Source: Desulfopila sp. IMCC35006
Lineage (GTDB): Bacteria; Desulfobacterota; Desulfobulbia; Desulfobulbales; Desulfocapsaceae
Direction of reading: 5' to 3'
Assembly (NCBI RefSeq): GCF_005116645.1
Contig: NZ_SWCM01000001.1
Location: 434,001-498,000 of the forward strand
Length of the DNA stretch: 64,000 bases
In this document: piece after piece, positions 1-8,285 of the stretch
Layout of the letters: the number at the start of each line of letters is the position of its first letter
Numbering within the stretch: position 1 is the first letter of the stretch
Made by a program: the position numbers and the translations under genes
Notes under the pieces: generated by a model
The model's input: only the letters and a program-made list of their open reading frames with translations
Told to the model about the DNA's origin: nothing
Database searches by the model: none

Positions 1-1311
1 ATCCTCGCCCCGAAAAAGAAAGGCACCGAGCAGCGAACGGGTCCGGGTGATGGTCATTTCCTCTCCGGACAGCGCCATGGTTTCGAGAAGGTTCAATTGC
101 GGTGAAAGCTCCTGGGCCTGATGCTGGCCAAAATAGGTAACCTTGACATTGGCGCCGAAGCGAATCTCACCGGTATCATGTTCAATCTGTCCGGCCAGAA
201 TTTTCAGAAAGGTTGATTTTCCGGCACCATTGACCCCAACCACCGCGACCTTATCGCCACGGCTCAACAGCAGGTCGACATTGCTGAAAACCTGGCGACC
301 GTCGTAACTCTTGCTGAGGCCCTCAACCGTCAGCACATCTTTGCCCGATGGCGGGGCTGGCGGAAATGTGAATCGAATCTGCCGTTCTTCTTCAGATAAT
401 TCAATGCGCTCCAGTTTGTCCAGTTGTTTGACCCTGCTCTGTACCTGTCTGGCCTTGGTCGCCTTGGCCCTGAATTTATCGACAAATCGCATGGTCTGCT
501 TGATCTTGGCCTGCTGATTATCGTAGGCACCTTTTTCAATGGCCCTTCGCTCGGCTCTTTCCTTCAGGAAAAAACTGTAGTTGCCTTTATAGACATCTAT
601 GCGGCCAAAACTCAGTTCCCAGATCCGTTCAGTGACCTTGTCGAGAAAGGTGCGGTCATGGGAAATGATCACCATCGAGCCGTTATAATTTTTCAGGAAC
701 TGCTCCACCCAGGTCAGCGAATCCAGATCCAGGTGGTTGGTCGGTTCATCAAGCAGCAGCAGCGAAGGGGCTTCAAGCAGCATCTTGGCGAGTTTTAACC
801 GCATCTGCCAGCCTCCGGAAAAGGCGCTGACCGGTTTCTCCATATCCTCCCGGCAAAAACCAAGGCCAAGCAGTATCTTTTCAATCTTCCCGGCAATGGC
901 ATAGATTTCACTGGCATCGAGCTGATGCTGTATCTCGCCCTGCCGCAGCAGAACGGCCTGAAACTGCTCGGAGTGCGGGTCCATCTTGTCCATCTGTTCG
1001 TGGAGCTGTGCTGCTTCGGCCTGCAGGGCTAAAAGCGGGGCAAAGGCGGTTTCCGCTTCGGCATAAAGGGTACGTTCAGAAGACAACTCCGATGACTCCT
1101 GGGGCAGATAACCGATGGTGAAATGCTTAGACCGGGTGACCACACCATCGTCGGTTGCCGCTATGCCGGCCATAATTTTTAAAAGAGTCGTTTTCCCGGC
1201 ACCGTTGACCCCGACCAGACCAACACGATTTCCTGGGTGCACCTGGATGGACACATCATTGAACAGATGTTTTTCCCCGTAGCGAATGTCTAAATGATTA
1301 ACCGACAACAT
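1..1311 (-). CDS. ABC-F family ATP-binding protein (3' end outside window)
   Basis: Soluble duplicated-ATPase protein of the ABC-F family (Uup/YbiT/YheS type), whose members act on ribosomes rather than as transporters. The 437 codons in the window show a first Walker A (GVNGAGKTTLLK), a signature (SGGWQMRL), a Walker B with LLLLDEPTNHLD, a basic coiled linker rich in Lys and Arg (RAKATKARQVQSRVKQLDKL), and a second Walker A (GVNGAGKSTFLK). The second signature and Walker B lie beyond the left edge. The start is the ATG at 1309-1311 (product begins MLSVNHLDIRYG), which overlaps the 3' end of the upstream radical SAM gene by 14 bases, so the two are probably co-transcribed. The exact ABC-F subfamily was not resolved. 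Confidence 0.93.
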   Translation of the reverse strand, partial: MLSVNHLDIRYGEKHLFNDVSIQVHPGNRVGLVGVNGAGKTTLLKIMAGIAATDDGVVTRSKHFTIGYLPQESSELSSERTLYAEAETAFAPLLALQAEAAQLHEQMDKMDPHSEQFQAVLLRQGEIQHQLDASEIYAIAGKIEKILLGLGFCREDMEKPVSAFSGGWQMRLKLAKMLLEAPSLLLLDEPTNHLDLDSLTWVEQFLKNYNGSMVIISHDRTFLDKVTERIWELSFGRIDVYKGNYSFFLKERAERRAIEKGAYDNQQAKIKQTMRFVDKFRAKATKARQVQSRVKQLDKLERIELSEEERQIRFTFPPAPPSGKDVLTVEGLSKSYDGRQVFSNVDLLLSRGDKVAVVGVNGAGKSTFLKILAGQIEHDTGEIRFGANVKVTYFGQHQAQELSPQLNLLETMALSGEEMTITRTRSLLGAFLFRGED

Positions 1312-2308
1312 ATTCTATACTTCCCCGCACCATTTCTTCGTTCGGCACTATTGTAAAGAGGCCGGAAAAGCCAAGCTCTGCCAACCTTTTGATATTCTGT
1401 TTTTTCATTCCTACCACCGCCGACACATCTCTTGGCGAAACATGAATGAACAACTTCTGCGGAGGCTGCACTGTGGCAAGCCTCGCCCGAATCTTTTTCA
1501 ACCAGAGCCTTGATTGCACCAGCTCGCCAAAGGCGGGATGGTATGGTCCAGCAATGACACTTTCGGCAAGCGAAACGGAAGGCTGCAGTCCCATCCGCAC
1601 CACCTTGATTCCGGCTCCGGTCAATTTCTGAAAACATCTGGCGGTGAGGGCAACAGCTTGACCTAAGGAGAGCGGTCGATACCTGTGCGCCTGGTACAAT
1701 CTTTCCAGTCCGGAATCTTTAACCACAATGGCCGGGTAGAGTCGAACGAAATCGGGCTTAAGGCCAATAACCTCATCAATCCCCCGCAGAAACGAGCCAC
1801 TGGTCTCGCCGGGCAGGCCGGGCATCAGCTGAAGCCCGACCTGCATCGATGTTTTCTTAAGCAGGGCGAAGGACTTACGGACCTGCTCTGCGTTATGCCC
1901 GCGAAGAGAGGTTTGCAATACCCGGTCATTAAATGACTGCGCACCCAGCTCGACAACCCCGACCTTATATTCGAGCAGCCGTGCGCATACCGCCGCATCA
2001 ATACAGTCAGGCCGGGTCGACAATCGAATGGATTCGACTTTTTTATCCCTGATATAAGGCTGGACCGCCGACAACAAGGCAAGCTGCTCTCCGACCGGCA
2101 AACAGGTAAAGGACCCGCCAAAAAATGCCACCTGAACCTGGCTGCGCCTCCCTTTTCGCGCGAGCCACTCGTCTATCGTCCCGGCCACCGCCACCCTCGC
2201 CGGGTTATTTCTGGCCCGGCCGGAAATTTTCTGCTGATTGCAGAAGAGGCAGTCATGCGGACACCCGCGATGCGGAATAAAGATCGGGATAATCAGCATC
2301 GCAGCCAT
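1298..2308 (-). CDS. Elp3-like radical SAM protein
   Basis: Radical S-adenosylmethionine enzyme of 336 residues. The N-terminus carries the 4Fe-4S cysteine motif CPHDCLFCNQ within the first 25 residues, followed by FFGGSFTCLP and a Pro-rich GLPGET segment typical of the Elp3/HemN-like branch. There is no acetyltransferase domain, so it is not a full Elp3. Proteins of this type are often encoded beside rnc in anaerobes, and their substrate is not known to me. The start at 2308 overlaps the rnc stop codon; an alternative ATG lies three codons inside (2299). Its stop overlaps the start of the ABC-F gene. The family assignment is firm, the function is open. Confidence 0.88.
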   Translation of the reverse strand: MAAMLIIPIFIPHRGCPHDCLFCNQQKISGRARNNPARVAVAGTIDEWLARKGRRSQVQVAFFGGSFTCLPVGEQLALLSAVQPYIRDKKVESIRLSTRPDCIDAAVCARLLEYKVGVVELGAQSFNDRVLQTSLRGHNAEQVRKSFALLKKTSMQVGLQLMPGLPGETSGSFLRGIDEVIGLKPDFVRLYPAIVVKDSGLERLYQAHRYRPLSLGQAVALTARCFQKLTGAGIKVVRMGLQPSVSLAESVIAGPYHPAFGELVQSRLWLKKIRARLATVQPPQKLFIHVSPRDVSAVVGMKKQNIKRLAELGFSGLFTIVPNEEMVRGSIEYVVG

Positions 2309-3039
2309 TACATACTGTTCTCTGCGAGGCTTGCCAGGGCAACGGCCGCCGCCCGCTGCTCTGCTTCCTTTTTCGATCCCGCCTGCCCCGTCCCAATCAC
2401 CTGTTCCCGGAAACAGACGGCAATGGTAAACACCTTCTGGTGTGAAGGTCCCTCTTCGGCGTCTACCCGATAGGTCGGCGCCTCATTGTACTTTTCCTGC
2501 AGGGCTTCCTGAAGACGGCTCTTGGCATCGGCCAGCAGCAATTCCTCCCTCTTGCCTTCAATTTCCGGCAGAAACAAACGTTCGACGACTTCACTGACAG
2601 CCAGGTAGCCGCCATCTTCAAAGACGGCACCGATAACCGCTTCGTAGGCGCAGGAAAGAATCGACGACTTCGAGCGACCATGCGAGGCATCCTCCCCTTT
2701 GCCGAGAGCGAGATAATCCCCCAACTCGAGGGATCTGGCCATCTTCGCCAGATACTGTTCATTGACCAGCGACGATCGCAGCCGGGTCAGCTCCCCCTCA
2801 CGCATCTGCAGGTACCGATGAAAGAGAATATGGCCGATTACCAGATCAAGGACGGCGTCGCCGATAAATTCCAGATTCTCGTTGTCTTGTCCCCCCTGCC
2901 CCTGTTCAAAGGCAAAAGAAGAGTGGACAAGCGCTTTTTGCAACAGCCGCAGATCGGTGAACCGATAGCCAAGTGCCTTTTCCAGAATACCCAACTGTTC
3001 TTTGTTGATTCGCACCAGCGAGTCAATATCCATACCCAT
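2308..3039 (-). CDS. rnc: Ribonuclease III
   Basis: Double-strand-specific endoribonuclease that processes rRNA precursors and structured mRNAs in the cytoplasm. The 243-residue product has the usual length. The catalytic signature NLEFIGDAVLDLVIG is present near residue 55, with a second acidic site in YEAVIGAVFEDGG, followed by a C-terminal double-stranded-RNA-binding domain from about residue 165 (SRLQEALQEKYNEAPTY to the end). The start ATG at 3039 has an AAGGA-like site about ten bases upstream; a second ATG two codons in is also possible. It heads a three-gene minus-strand unit with the radical SAM and ABC-F genes and is divergent from the tRNA-Cys promoter. Confidence 0.97.
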   Translation of the reverse strand: MGMDIDSLVRINKEQLGILEKALGYRFTDLRLLQKALVHSSFAFEQGQGGQDNENLEFIGDAVLDLVIGHILFHRYLQMREGELTRLRSSLVNEQYLAKMARSLELGDYLALGKGEDASHGRSKSSILSCAYEAVIGAVFEDGGYLAVSEVVERLFLPEIEGKREELLLADAKSRLQEALQEKYNEAPTYRVDAEEGPSHQKVFTIAVCFREQVIGTGQAGSKKEAEQRAAAVALASLAENSM

Positions 3040-3052
3040 TCAATATTTTTCC

Positions 3053-3080
3053 TTGTTAAAAAATTCTGCTGTGGTATAAA
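3053..3080 (+). promoter_or_regulatory. Sigma-70-like promoter of the tRNA-Cys gene
   Basis: A TTGTTA -35 box (3053-3058) and a TATAAA -10 box (3075-3080) are separated by 16 bases. They end 18 bases before the first base of the tRNA, which is the position expected for its promoter. Read by eye only. Confidence 0.5.
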
Positions 3081-3098
3081 GATGTCCTCTAAACAAAA

Positions 3099-3174
3099 GG
3101 CGGCGTAGCCAAGTGGCCAAGGCAGTGGTCTGCAAAACCATTATTCATCGGTTCGACTCCGATCGCCGCCTCCA
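3099..3174 (+). tRNA. tRNA-Cys (GCA)
   Basis: A 76-base cloverleaf. The acceptor stem GGCGGCG (3099-3105) pairs fully with CGCCGCC (3164-3170). The anticodon loop is CTGCAAA with anticodon GCA, the T arm is ATCGG-TTCGACT-CCGAT, the discriminator is T (3171), and the CCA tail is encoded (3172-3174). It has its own promoter and an intrinsic terminator and stands alone between rnc and glgP. Confidence 0.97.
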
Positions 3175-3182
3175 GCAAATTC

Positions 3183-3219
3183 AAAGGGATTACAGAGTTC
3201 AATCTGTAATCCCTTTTTC
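3183..3219 (+). terminator. Rho-independent terminator after tRNA-Cys
   Basis: A perfect 13-bp stem (AAAGGGATTACAG at 3183-3195 with its complement at 3204-3216), an 8-base loop, and a T-run that starts in the right arm (3214-3218). It begins nine bases after the tRNA CCA end, so it should end the tRNA transcript. Confidence 0.85.
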
Positions 3220-3249
3220 TGTTCCAGTGCCATTTTTTCTGGCCTTTAC

Positions 3250-3300
3250 AACCGTACAGATTACCTTCCTGTTTTTTGCAGGAAGGTAATCTGTACGGTT
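3250..3300. repeat. 22-bp perfect inverted repeat downstream of glgP
   Basis: AACCGTACAGATTACCTTCC followed by TG (3250-3271) is exactly complementary to 3279-3300, with a seven-base T-rich loop. It lies between the tRNA-Cys terminator and the glgP stop codon. Neither strand has a T-run after the stem, so it is not a standard intrinsic terminator, but it may protect or end the glgP message. Confidence 0.8.
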
Positions 3301-3399
3301 CTTATCCCGGCTTATTTCCCGTTTACCGAGGGTAAATACTCGATAATCACCCAGAGGTCAAGCCGGATGGTCACCGGCCAGGTTATACTCTATGGCACC

Positions 3400-5922
3400 T
3401 CACACTACTTTTTGAGGGGCAGTCTTTTCGACCGGAATAGACCAGATTTCCTCGGAATATTGTTTAATGGTCCGATCTGAGGAGAACTTGCCCATTCTGG
3501 CGACGTTGAGAATAGCCATTCGTGCCCAGGCTTCCGCATCGAGAAAGGCGTCGCTTACTTTGTTCTGGCAGGCGATGTAGGCCTCGAAATCGAGAAGCAA
3601 CAGATACGGATCATGCTTGTCCATCAGGCTGTCGACCAGGGGCTTAAACAGTTCCTTGTCCCCATTGCTGAACGAGCCGTTCTCGATAGATTCGATAACA
3701 TTTTTAATACTGTCGTTGCGTTGACAGACCTGCCAGGGCGTGCAGCTGACATTTTTCCTCTCAAACTCCGCCTCCTCGGCGGTCATGCCGAAGATAAAAA
3801 TATTTTCTTCACCCACCTCTTCGCGAATCTCAATATTGGCGCCGTCCAGGGTACCAATGGTCAGTGCGCCGTTCAAAGAAAACTTCATATTACCGGTACC
3901 CGAGGCTTCCGTTCCGGCAGTGGATATCTGCTCGGAAAGGTCGGCCGCCGGCATGATGATTTCCGCCTGAGAGACATTGTAGTTGGGCAGAAAGACGACT
4001 TTCAGCCTGTCCTTCACCCGAGGATCCTTATTGACCACATCGCCAATGGAGGTAATCAGCTTGATAATCAGCTTGGCCCGCCAATACGAGGGCGCCGCCT
4101 TACCGGCAAATACGGCAGTCCGGGGGGCACAACCTTCGGCTTCGCCGTGGATTATCCGGTGATAAAGATGGATGAGATGCAGGGCATTAAGCAGCTGCCG
4201 CTTATATTCATGAATTCTTTTTACCTGAATGTCAAACATGGTGGCGGGATCAACCACTATTTTGCATTTCTTTTTGATATAATCCGCCAGGTTCTTTTTG
4301 TTATTCAACTTGATCCGGCGCCAGTCGCTGAGAAACTCAGGATCATCGACATACGGCTCCAGACCACGCAATTGATCAAGATCGGTGATCCATCCAGCGC
4401 CGATCTTCGACGAAATCAGCAGGGCCAGCTCCGGGTTGATATCAAGCAGCCACCGACGCGGGGTAATCCCGTTGGTTTTCGAGTTGAATCTGCCGGGAAA
4501 GAATTCATTAAACCCGGGAAAGATTCGTTCTTTGAGCAACTGGGAATGCAATTCCGCCACCCCATTGACGCTATGACTGCCGATTATTGCCAGATAGGCC
4601 ATCCGGACCATTTTCACCGGACCTTCCTCAATAATGGAAAATTCCTGCAGCTTTCTCTCGTTGCCCGGATATTTCTGGGCGACTTCGTCGAGGAAACGAC
4701 GATTGATTTCATAGATAATCTGCATATGACGCGGCAGCACCCGTTCCATCATTTCAACAGTCCAACGCTCCAGAGCCTCCGGCATCAGGGTATGGTTGGT
4801 ATAGGCAAAGGTATTGACGGTGATTTCCCAGGATTCCTCCCAGCCCAGTCCTTCGATATCAAGAAGAAGACGCATCAACTCGGGGATGGCAATGGACGGA
4901 TGGGTGTCGTTCAGCTGTACGGCAACCATTGAGGTGAATCGATCGAAACCGACATGTTTATTCTTAAACCGCCGCATGATGTCGCCGAAAGTCGCCGCAA
5001 CAAAGAAGTACTGCTGCTTCAGGCGCAGCTCCTGGCCGGCATAATTGTGATCGGGAGGATACAGTACCTTGGAGATCGTCTCGGAGCTGACCTTCGATTC
5101 AACGGCACCGATGTAATCACCTTTACTGAAATCGGTGAGATCCAGCTCCCGTGAGGCAAAGGCCGACCAGAGCCGCATATTGATGACATGGTCGTTTTTA
5201 TATCCGGGGATCATAATATCACTGGCCTTGGCCATGACATCTTTGGTGTTGACCCATTTACACCGGAATCTGCCGTTCTTGTCCTGATAGCTGGCAACAT
5301 TGCCGAAAAATTGAATCTGAAAAACCGGCATCTGCCGTTCAAATTCCCAGGGCGTACCGTTCAACAGCCAGTTATCCGGACCTTCAACCTGATAGCCATC
5401 GACCAGCTTTTGAAAAAAGAGACCGTATTCATAACGGATACCGTAGCCGTAAGCCGGAATTTTCAAAGTCGCAATGGAATCCAGGAAACAGGCGGCCAGG
5501 CGCCCCAGGCCACCGTTGCCCAACGCGGCGTCCTCTTCCTGATTCCTGATTTCCGTCATATCGAAACCCAGTTCTTCGACTGCCTGCTTGGCATCTGCCA
5601 GAATGCCCAGATTGGTCATACTGTTACAGAGCGATCTGCCAATAAGAAACTCCAGGGAGAGATAATAGACCCGCTTTTTTTCTTTGGCATAGATCGATTT
5701 CTGGGTGGAAATCCATTTCTGCACCATCAGATCCCGCATAGTATAAGCAAGAGCGCGGTAAACATCCTGGGCCCCGGAACGCTCTGGATCCCGGCCCTGG
5801 AAACTCATCAGATGGTGAATTATGTTTTCTTTAATGGCGTTCACGGTCGAGGGAAACGCGACGGTCGGCCAGGTGGCCCCGTCCTGATCTGTCTGACTCT
5901 CAACTCTATCCATTACCTTCAT
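3400..5922 (-). CDS. glgP: Glycogen/starch alpha-glucan phosphorylase
   Basis: PLP-dependent GT35 enzyme that releases glucose-1-phosphate from alpha-1,4-glucan ends in the cytoplasm. The product is 840 residues, close to the family norm. The PLP-site block is clear near the C-terminus (EASGTGNMKFSLNGA, with the Schiff-base Lys in NMK), as are GNGGLGRLAACFLDS near residue 135 and the allosteric and substrate-site segments between. I chose the ATG at 5922, not the upstream in-frame ATG at 5961, because GGAGG stands seven bases before it. The gene stands alone, but its role complements the glgB/malQ/treYZ operon at 33-48 kb. A 439-codon ORF on the opposite strand is a shadow. Confidence 0.97.
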   Translation of the reverse strand: MKVMDRVESQTDQDGATWPTVAFPSTVNAIKENIIHHLMSFQGRDPERSGAQDVYRALAYTMRDLMVQKWISTQKSIYAKEKKRVYYLSLEFLIGRSLCNSMTNLGILADAKQAVEELGFDMTEIRNQEEDAALGNGGLGRLAACFLDSIATLKIPAYGYGIRYEYGLFFQKLVDGYQVEGPDNWLLNGTPWEFERQMPVFQIQFFGNVASYQDKNGRFRCKWVNTKDVMAKASDIMIPGYKNDHVINMRLWSAFASRELDLTDFSKGDYIGAVESKVSSETISKVLYPPDHNYAGQELRLKQQYFFVAATFGDIMRRFKNKHVGFDRFTSMVAVQLNDTHPSIAIPELMRLLLDIEGLGWEESWEITVNTFAYTNHTLMPEALERWTVEMMERVLPRHMQIIYEINRRFLDEVAQKYPGNERKLQEFSIIEEGPVKMVRMAYLAIIGSHSVNGVAELHSQLLKERIFPGFNEFFPGRFNSKTNGITPRRWLLDINPELALLISSKIGAGWITDLDQLRGLEPYVDDPEFLSDWRRIKLNNKKNLADYIKKKCKIVVDPATMFDIQVKRIHEYKRQLLNALHLIHLYHRIIHGEAEGCAPRTAVFAGKAAPSYWRAKLIIKLITSIGDVVNKDPRVKDRLKVVFLPNYNVSQAEIIMPAADLSEQISTAGTEASGTGNMKFSLNGALTIGTLDGANIEIREEVGEENIFIFGMTAEEAEFERKNVSCTPWQVCQRNDSIKNVIESIENGSFSNGDKELFKPLVDSLMDKHDPYLLLLDFEAYIACQNKVSDAFLDAEAWARMAILNVARMGKFSSDRTIKQYSEEIWSIPVEKTAPQKVV

Positions 5923-5961
5923 GTTTAATCCTCCGACGGATATATACTGTACTTTCAGCAA

Positions 5962-6308
5962 TTAACTGAATAAAAGAGACGTGCTCATCAAAAGGAAGAC
6001 TCCCGTCGCGACTATCTATCTTGCCCACTGGACAAACTCCCGAAACGGATATACCTATTTTTCACTACGGTTTAGTAGACGACATGATGACTATGATAAG
6101 GTTCATGCGGAAATTGGCTACATCTTCCGCGCATTTTGACACCTTTCTGGTGATAATGTCCAGTTTTTACCATCGTTCGTGGCTACATATTGAATCAAAT
6201 ACTACCGTGTGGTATACAGCAGGCATATCATCAACCGCCTGTCACTCACGGCTAGGAGAAATATCGTTATATTTCTGTTTATTACCAACCTTTTAAACTA
6301 ACACCGTC
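5962..6308. other. Divergent intergenic region between glgP and the TPR gene
   Basis: About 350 bases between two divergent genes. It must hold both promoters, but I could not identify a convincing -35/-10 pair, a sigma-54 site or an operator. A TTGACA-like hexamer near 6136 has no -10 at the right distance. A 91-codon plus-strand ORF here has no ribosome site or recognisable domain and is not called. Confidence 0.5.
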
Positions 6309-6947
6309 ATGACTCAAAATCGCAAAGTCACCGAAGAAGAAAGTTCCCGAAAACAAGGGAGTTCCCCCCAGAAAAGCCACTTGGTCACCTGGTTCATTAT
6401 TTTTGTCGCGGGCTTTCTCGCCGGAGTGGCGTTTACCGTGTACAAAGGAAAAATCATCGGCCCGGAACAATCGACTCCCGGGGTGGTCCAGCCTCAAGCA
6501 CAAAGTAATGGCAGCAGTCAGGCAATCAGCGACCTGGAAGCCGAGGTTGCCGCCCATCCCGACAATTTCGAGAACTGGGTTCAACTAGGCCACCTGTATT
6601 ATGATGCCGATCAACCGAAAAAAGCTATCGCAGCGTACACCAAATCCCTGGAACTGCACGCAGGCGACGCCAATTTACTCACCGACCTCGGCGTCATGTA
6701 CCGACGAGTGGAACAACCGGAAAAAGCTATTGAACTCTTTGACCAGGCGATAAAGCAGGACCCCAACCATCTGCCTTCCAGATTTAACAAAGGCATAGTG
6801 TTGATGTACGACCTCAATGACCCCAATGGCGCCATCGCCGCCTGGGATGGCCTTCTAGCCATTAATCCGGAGGCAAAAACTGCGAGTGGGGAGCCCATCC
6901 GCGAGTTTGTCGAAAAGATTAAAGCCGGCCTGCCCAAAAACAAATAA
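6309..6947 (+). CDS. Membrane-anchored TPR protein
   Basis: 212 residues: a charged N-terminus, one transmembrane segment at about residues 27-45 (LVTWFIIFVAGFLAGVAFTV), a Gln/Ser-rich linker, then about three tetratricopeptide repeats (residues 75-180, e.g. WVQLGHLYYDADQPKKAIAAY and DLGVMYRRVEQPEKAIELF). The topology puts the TPR part in the periplasm. TPR domains bind partner proteins; the partner is unknown. The upstream ribosome site is weak. It lies 31 bases before metY and may share its transcript, though no functional link to methionine synthesis is evident. A CcmI/NrfG-like role is possible but not shown. Confidence 0.8.
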   Translation: MTQNRKVTEEESSRKQGSSPQKSHLVTWFIIFVAGFLAGVAFTVYKGKIIGPEQSTPGVVQPQAQSNGSSQAISDLEAEVAAHPDNFENWVQLGHLYYDADQPKKAIAAYTKSLELHAGDANLLTDLGVMYRRVEQPEKAIELFDQAIKQDPNHLPSRFNKGIVLMYDLNDPNGAIAAWDGLLAINPEAKTASGEPIREFVEKIKAGLPKNK

Positions 6948-6978
6948 GTCTATCATACTGGAAGAGGAAAAGAAAATT

Positions 6979-8259
6979 ATGAAATTTGCAACTCTCGCCC
7001 TGCATGCAGGCCAGAAAGTGGACCAGGATACCCTGTCCAGGGCCGTTCCCATTTACCGAACTGCGGCGTATATGTTCAAAAACACCGAGCATGCAGCCAA
7101 TCTCTTTGCCTTAAAAGAACTGGGAAATATCTATACCCGCATCGGCAACCCGACCCAGGACGTTCTGGAACAGCGCATGGCGCAGCTGGAAGGCGGCGCG
7201 GCATCTCTCGCTCTTGCCTCGGGCACGTCGGCTATTTTTTACACCATAATAAATATCTGCAGCCAGGGCGACGAGGTGGTTGCCGCCAATAATCTGTATG
7301 GCGGGACATTTGTTCAATTTAATTCCATCCTGCCGAAACTCGGCATCAAGGTGCGAATGGTCGACCCGACAAACCCGGACAACTTCAAGGCGGCCATCAA
7401 CGAGCGAACCAGGGCTCTGTACTGTGAAACCCTGGGCAACCCGTCACTGAACATGATCGACCTGGAAGCCCTGGCGGGTATTGCCAGGGAACACAATATC
7501 CCGCTGATCGTCGATTCAACCTTTACCCCGCCATGCATGTTGAAACCGATCGATTTTGGTGCCAATATTGTTATCCACTCCCTGACCAAATGGATCGGCG
7601 GTCATGGCACCGCCATCGGCGGAATTGTCATCGACGCGGCCAATTTTAACTGGCAGGACCCGAAATTTACCCTCTATAACGAGCCGGACGACTCCTATCA
7701 CGGCCTGCGCTATGCCCATGATCTGGGCGATCTCAATCCGGTAGCCTTTGCCCTGCGCATGCGGCTCGTACCGCTCAGAAATCTCGGGGCCAGTATCAGC
7801 CCGGATAACTGCTGGGCATTTTTACAGGGAATTGAGACACTTAGCCTGAGGATGGAGCGCCACTGTGAAAACGGGGCCAAAATCGCCGATTATTTATGCC
7901 GACATAAAGGGGTCGAATGGGTTTATTACCCCGGATTGAGCGACTCCCCAGGCCATGACCTGGCAGTGAAATATTTGCCGAACGGCTTTGGCGGCATGGT
8001 TGGTTTCAGCATCAAAGGCGGCATTAAGGCCGGAGCAAAATTCATCGACAGCCTGAAACTTATTTCTCACCTGGCCAATGTCGGAGACGCCAAGTCCCTG
8101 GCCATCCATCCGGCATCAACCACCCATTCACAGTTATCTCCAGAGCAGCTTAAAGAGTGCCATATTGGTGAGGGATTGATTCGATTATCCATTGGCATTG
8201 AACATATCGATGACATTATAGCGGACCTTAAACAGGCTCTGGCCTGTGCAGCAGCCTAG
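6979..8259 (+). CDS. metY: O-acetylhomoserine sulfhydrylase
   Basis: PLP enzyme of the Cys/Met-metabolism family that makes homocysteine from O-acetylhomoserine and sulfide. The product is 426 residues. The PLP lysine lies in SLTKWIGGHGTAIGG near residue 207, with the substrate-loop motif YTRIGNPTQDVLEQRMAQLEG near residue 50 and the C-terminal HPASTTHSQL segment. The start ATG at 6979 is preceded by a GAGG-containing purine stretch; upstream in-frame codons overlap the TPR gene. It is followed 26 bases later by metX, which makes its substrate. Direct sulfhydrylation suits a sulfide-producing organism. I saw no SAM riboswitch upstream. Confidence 0.96.
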   Translation: MKFATLALHAGQKVDQDTLSRAVPIYRTAAYMFKNTEHAANLFALKELGNIYTRIGNPTQDVLEQRMAQLEGGAASLALASGTSAIFYTIINICSQGDEVVAANNLYGGTFVQFNSILPKLGIKVRMVDPTNPDNFKAAINERTRALYCETLGNPSLNMIDLEALAGIAREHNIPLIVDSTFTPPCMLKPIDFGANIVIHSLTKWIGGHGTAIGGIVIDAANFNWQDPKFTLYNEPDDSYHGLRYAHDLGDLNPVAFALRMRLVPLRNLGASISPDNCWAFLQGIETLSLRMERHCENGAKIADYLCRHKGVEWVYYPGLSDSPGHDLAVKYLPNGFGGMVGFSIKGGIKAGAKFIDSLKLISHLANVGDAKSLAIHPASTTHSQLSPEQLKECHIGEGLIRLSIGIEHIDDIIADLKQALACAAA

Positions 8260-8285
8260 AGCGTCGGGGACGGAACAAGTACGAG

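Noticed and set aside
3613-4932. 439-codon plus-strand ORF
   Set aside because: It is antisense to glgP, which has all family motifs. The product has no domain and no ribosome site.
6140-6170. Sigma-70 promoter near a TTGACA hexamer upstream of the TPR gene
   Set aside because: The nearest TATAAT-like hexamer is only about ten bases away, too close for a promoter.
6948-6978. SAM riboswitch before metY
   Set aside because: Only 31 bases separate metY from the preceding gene, with no aptamer-like structure.
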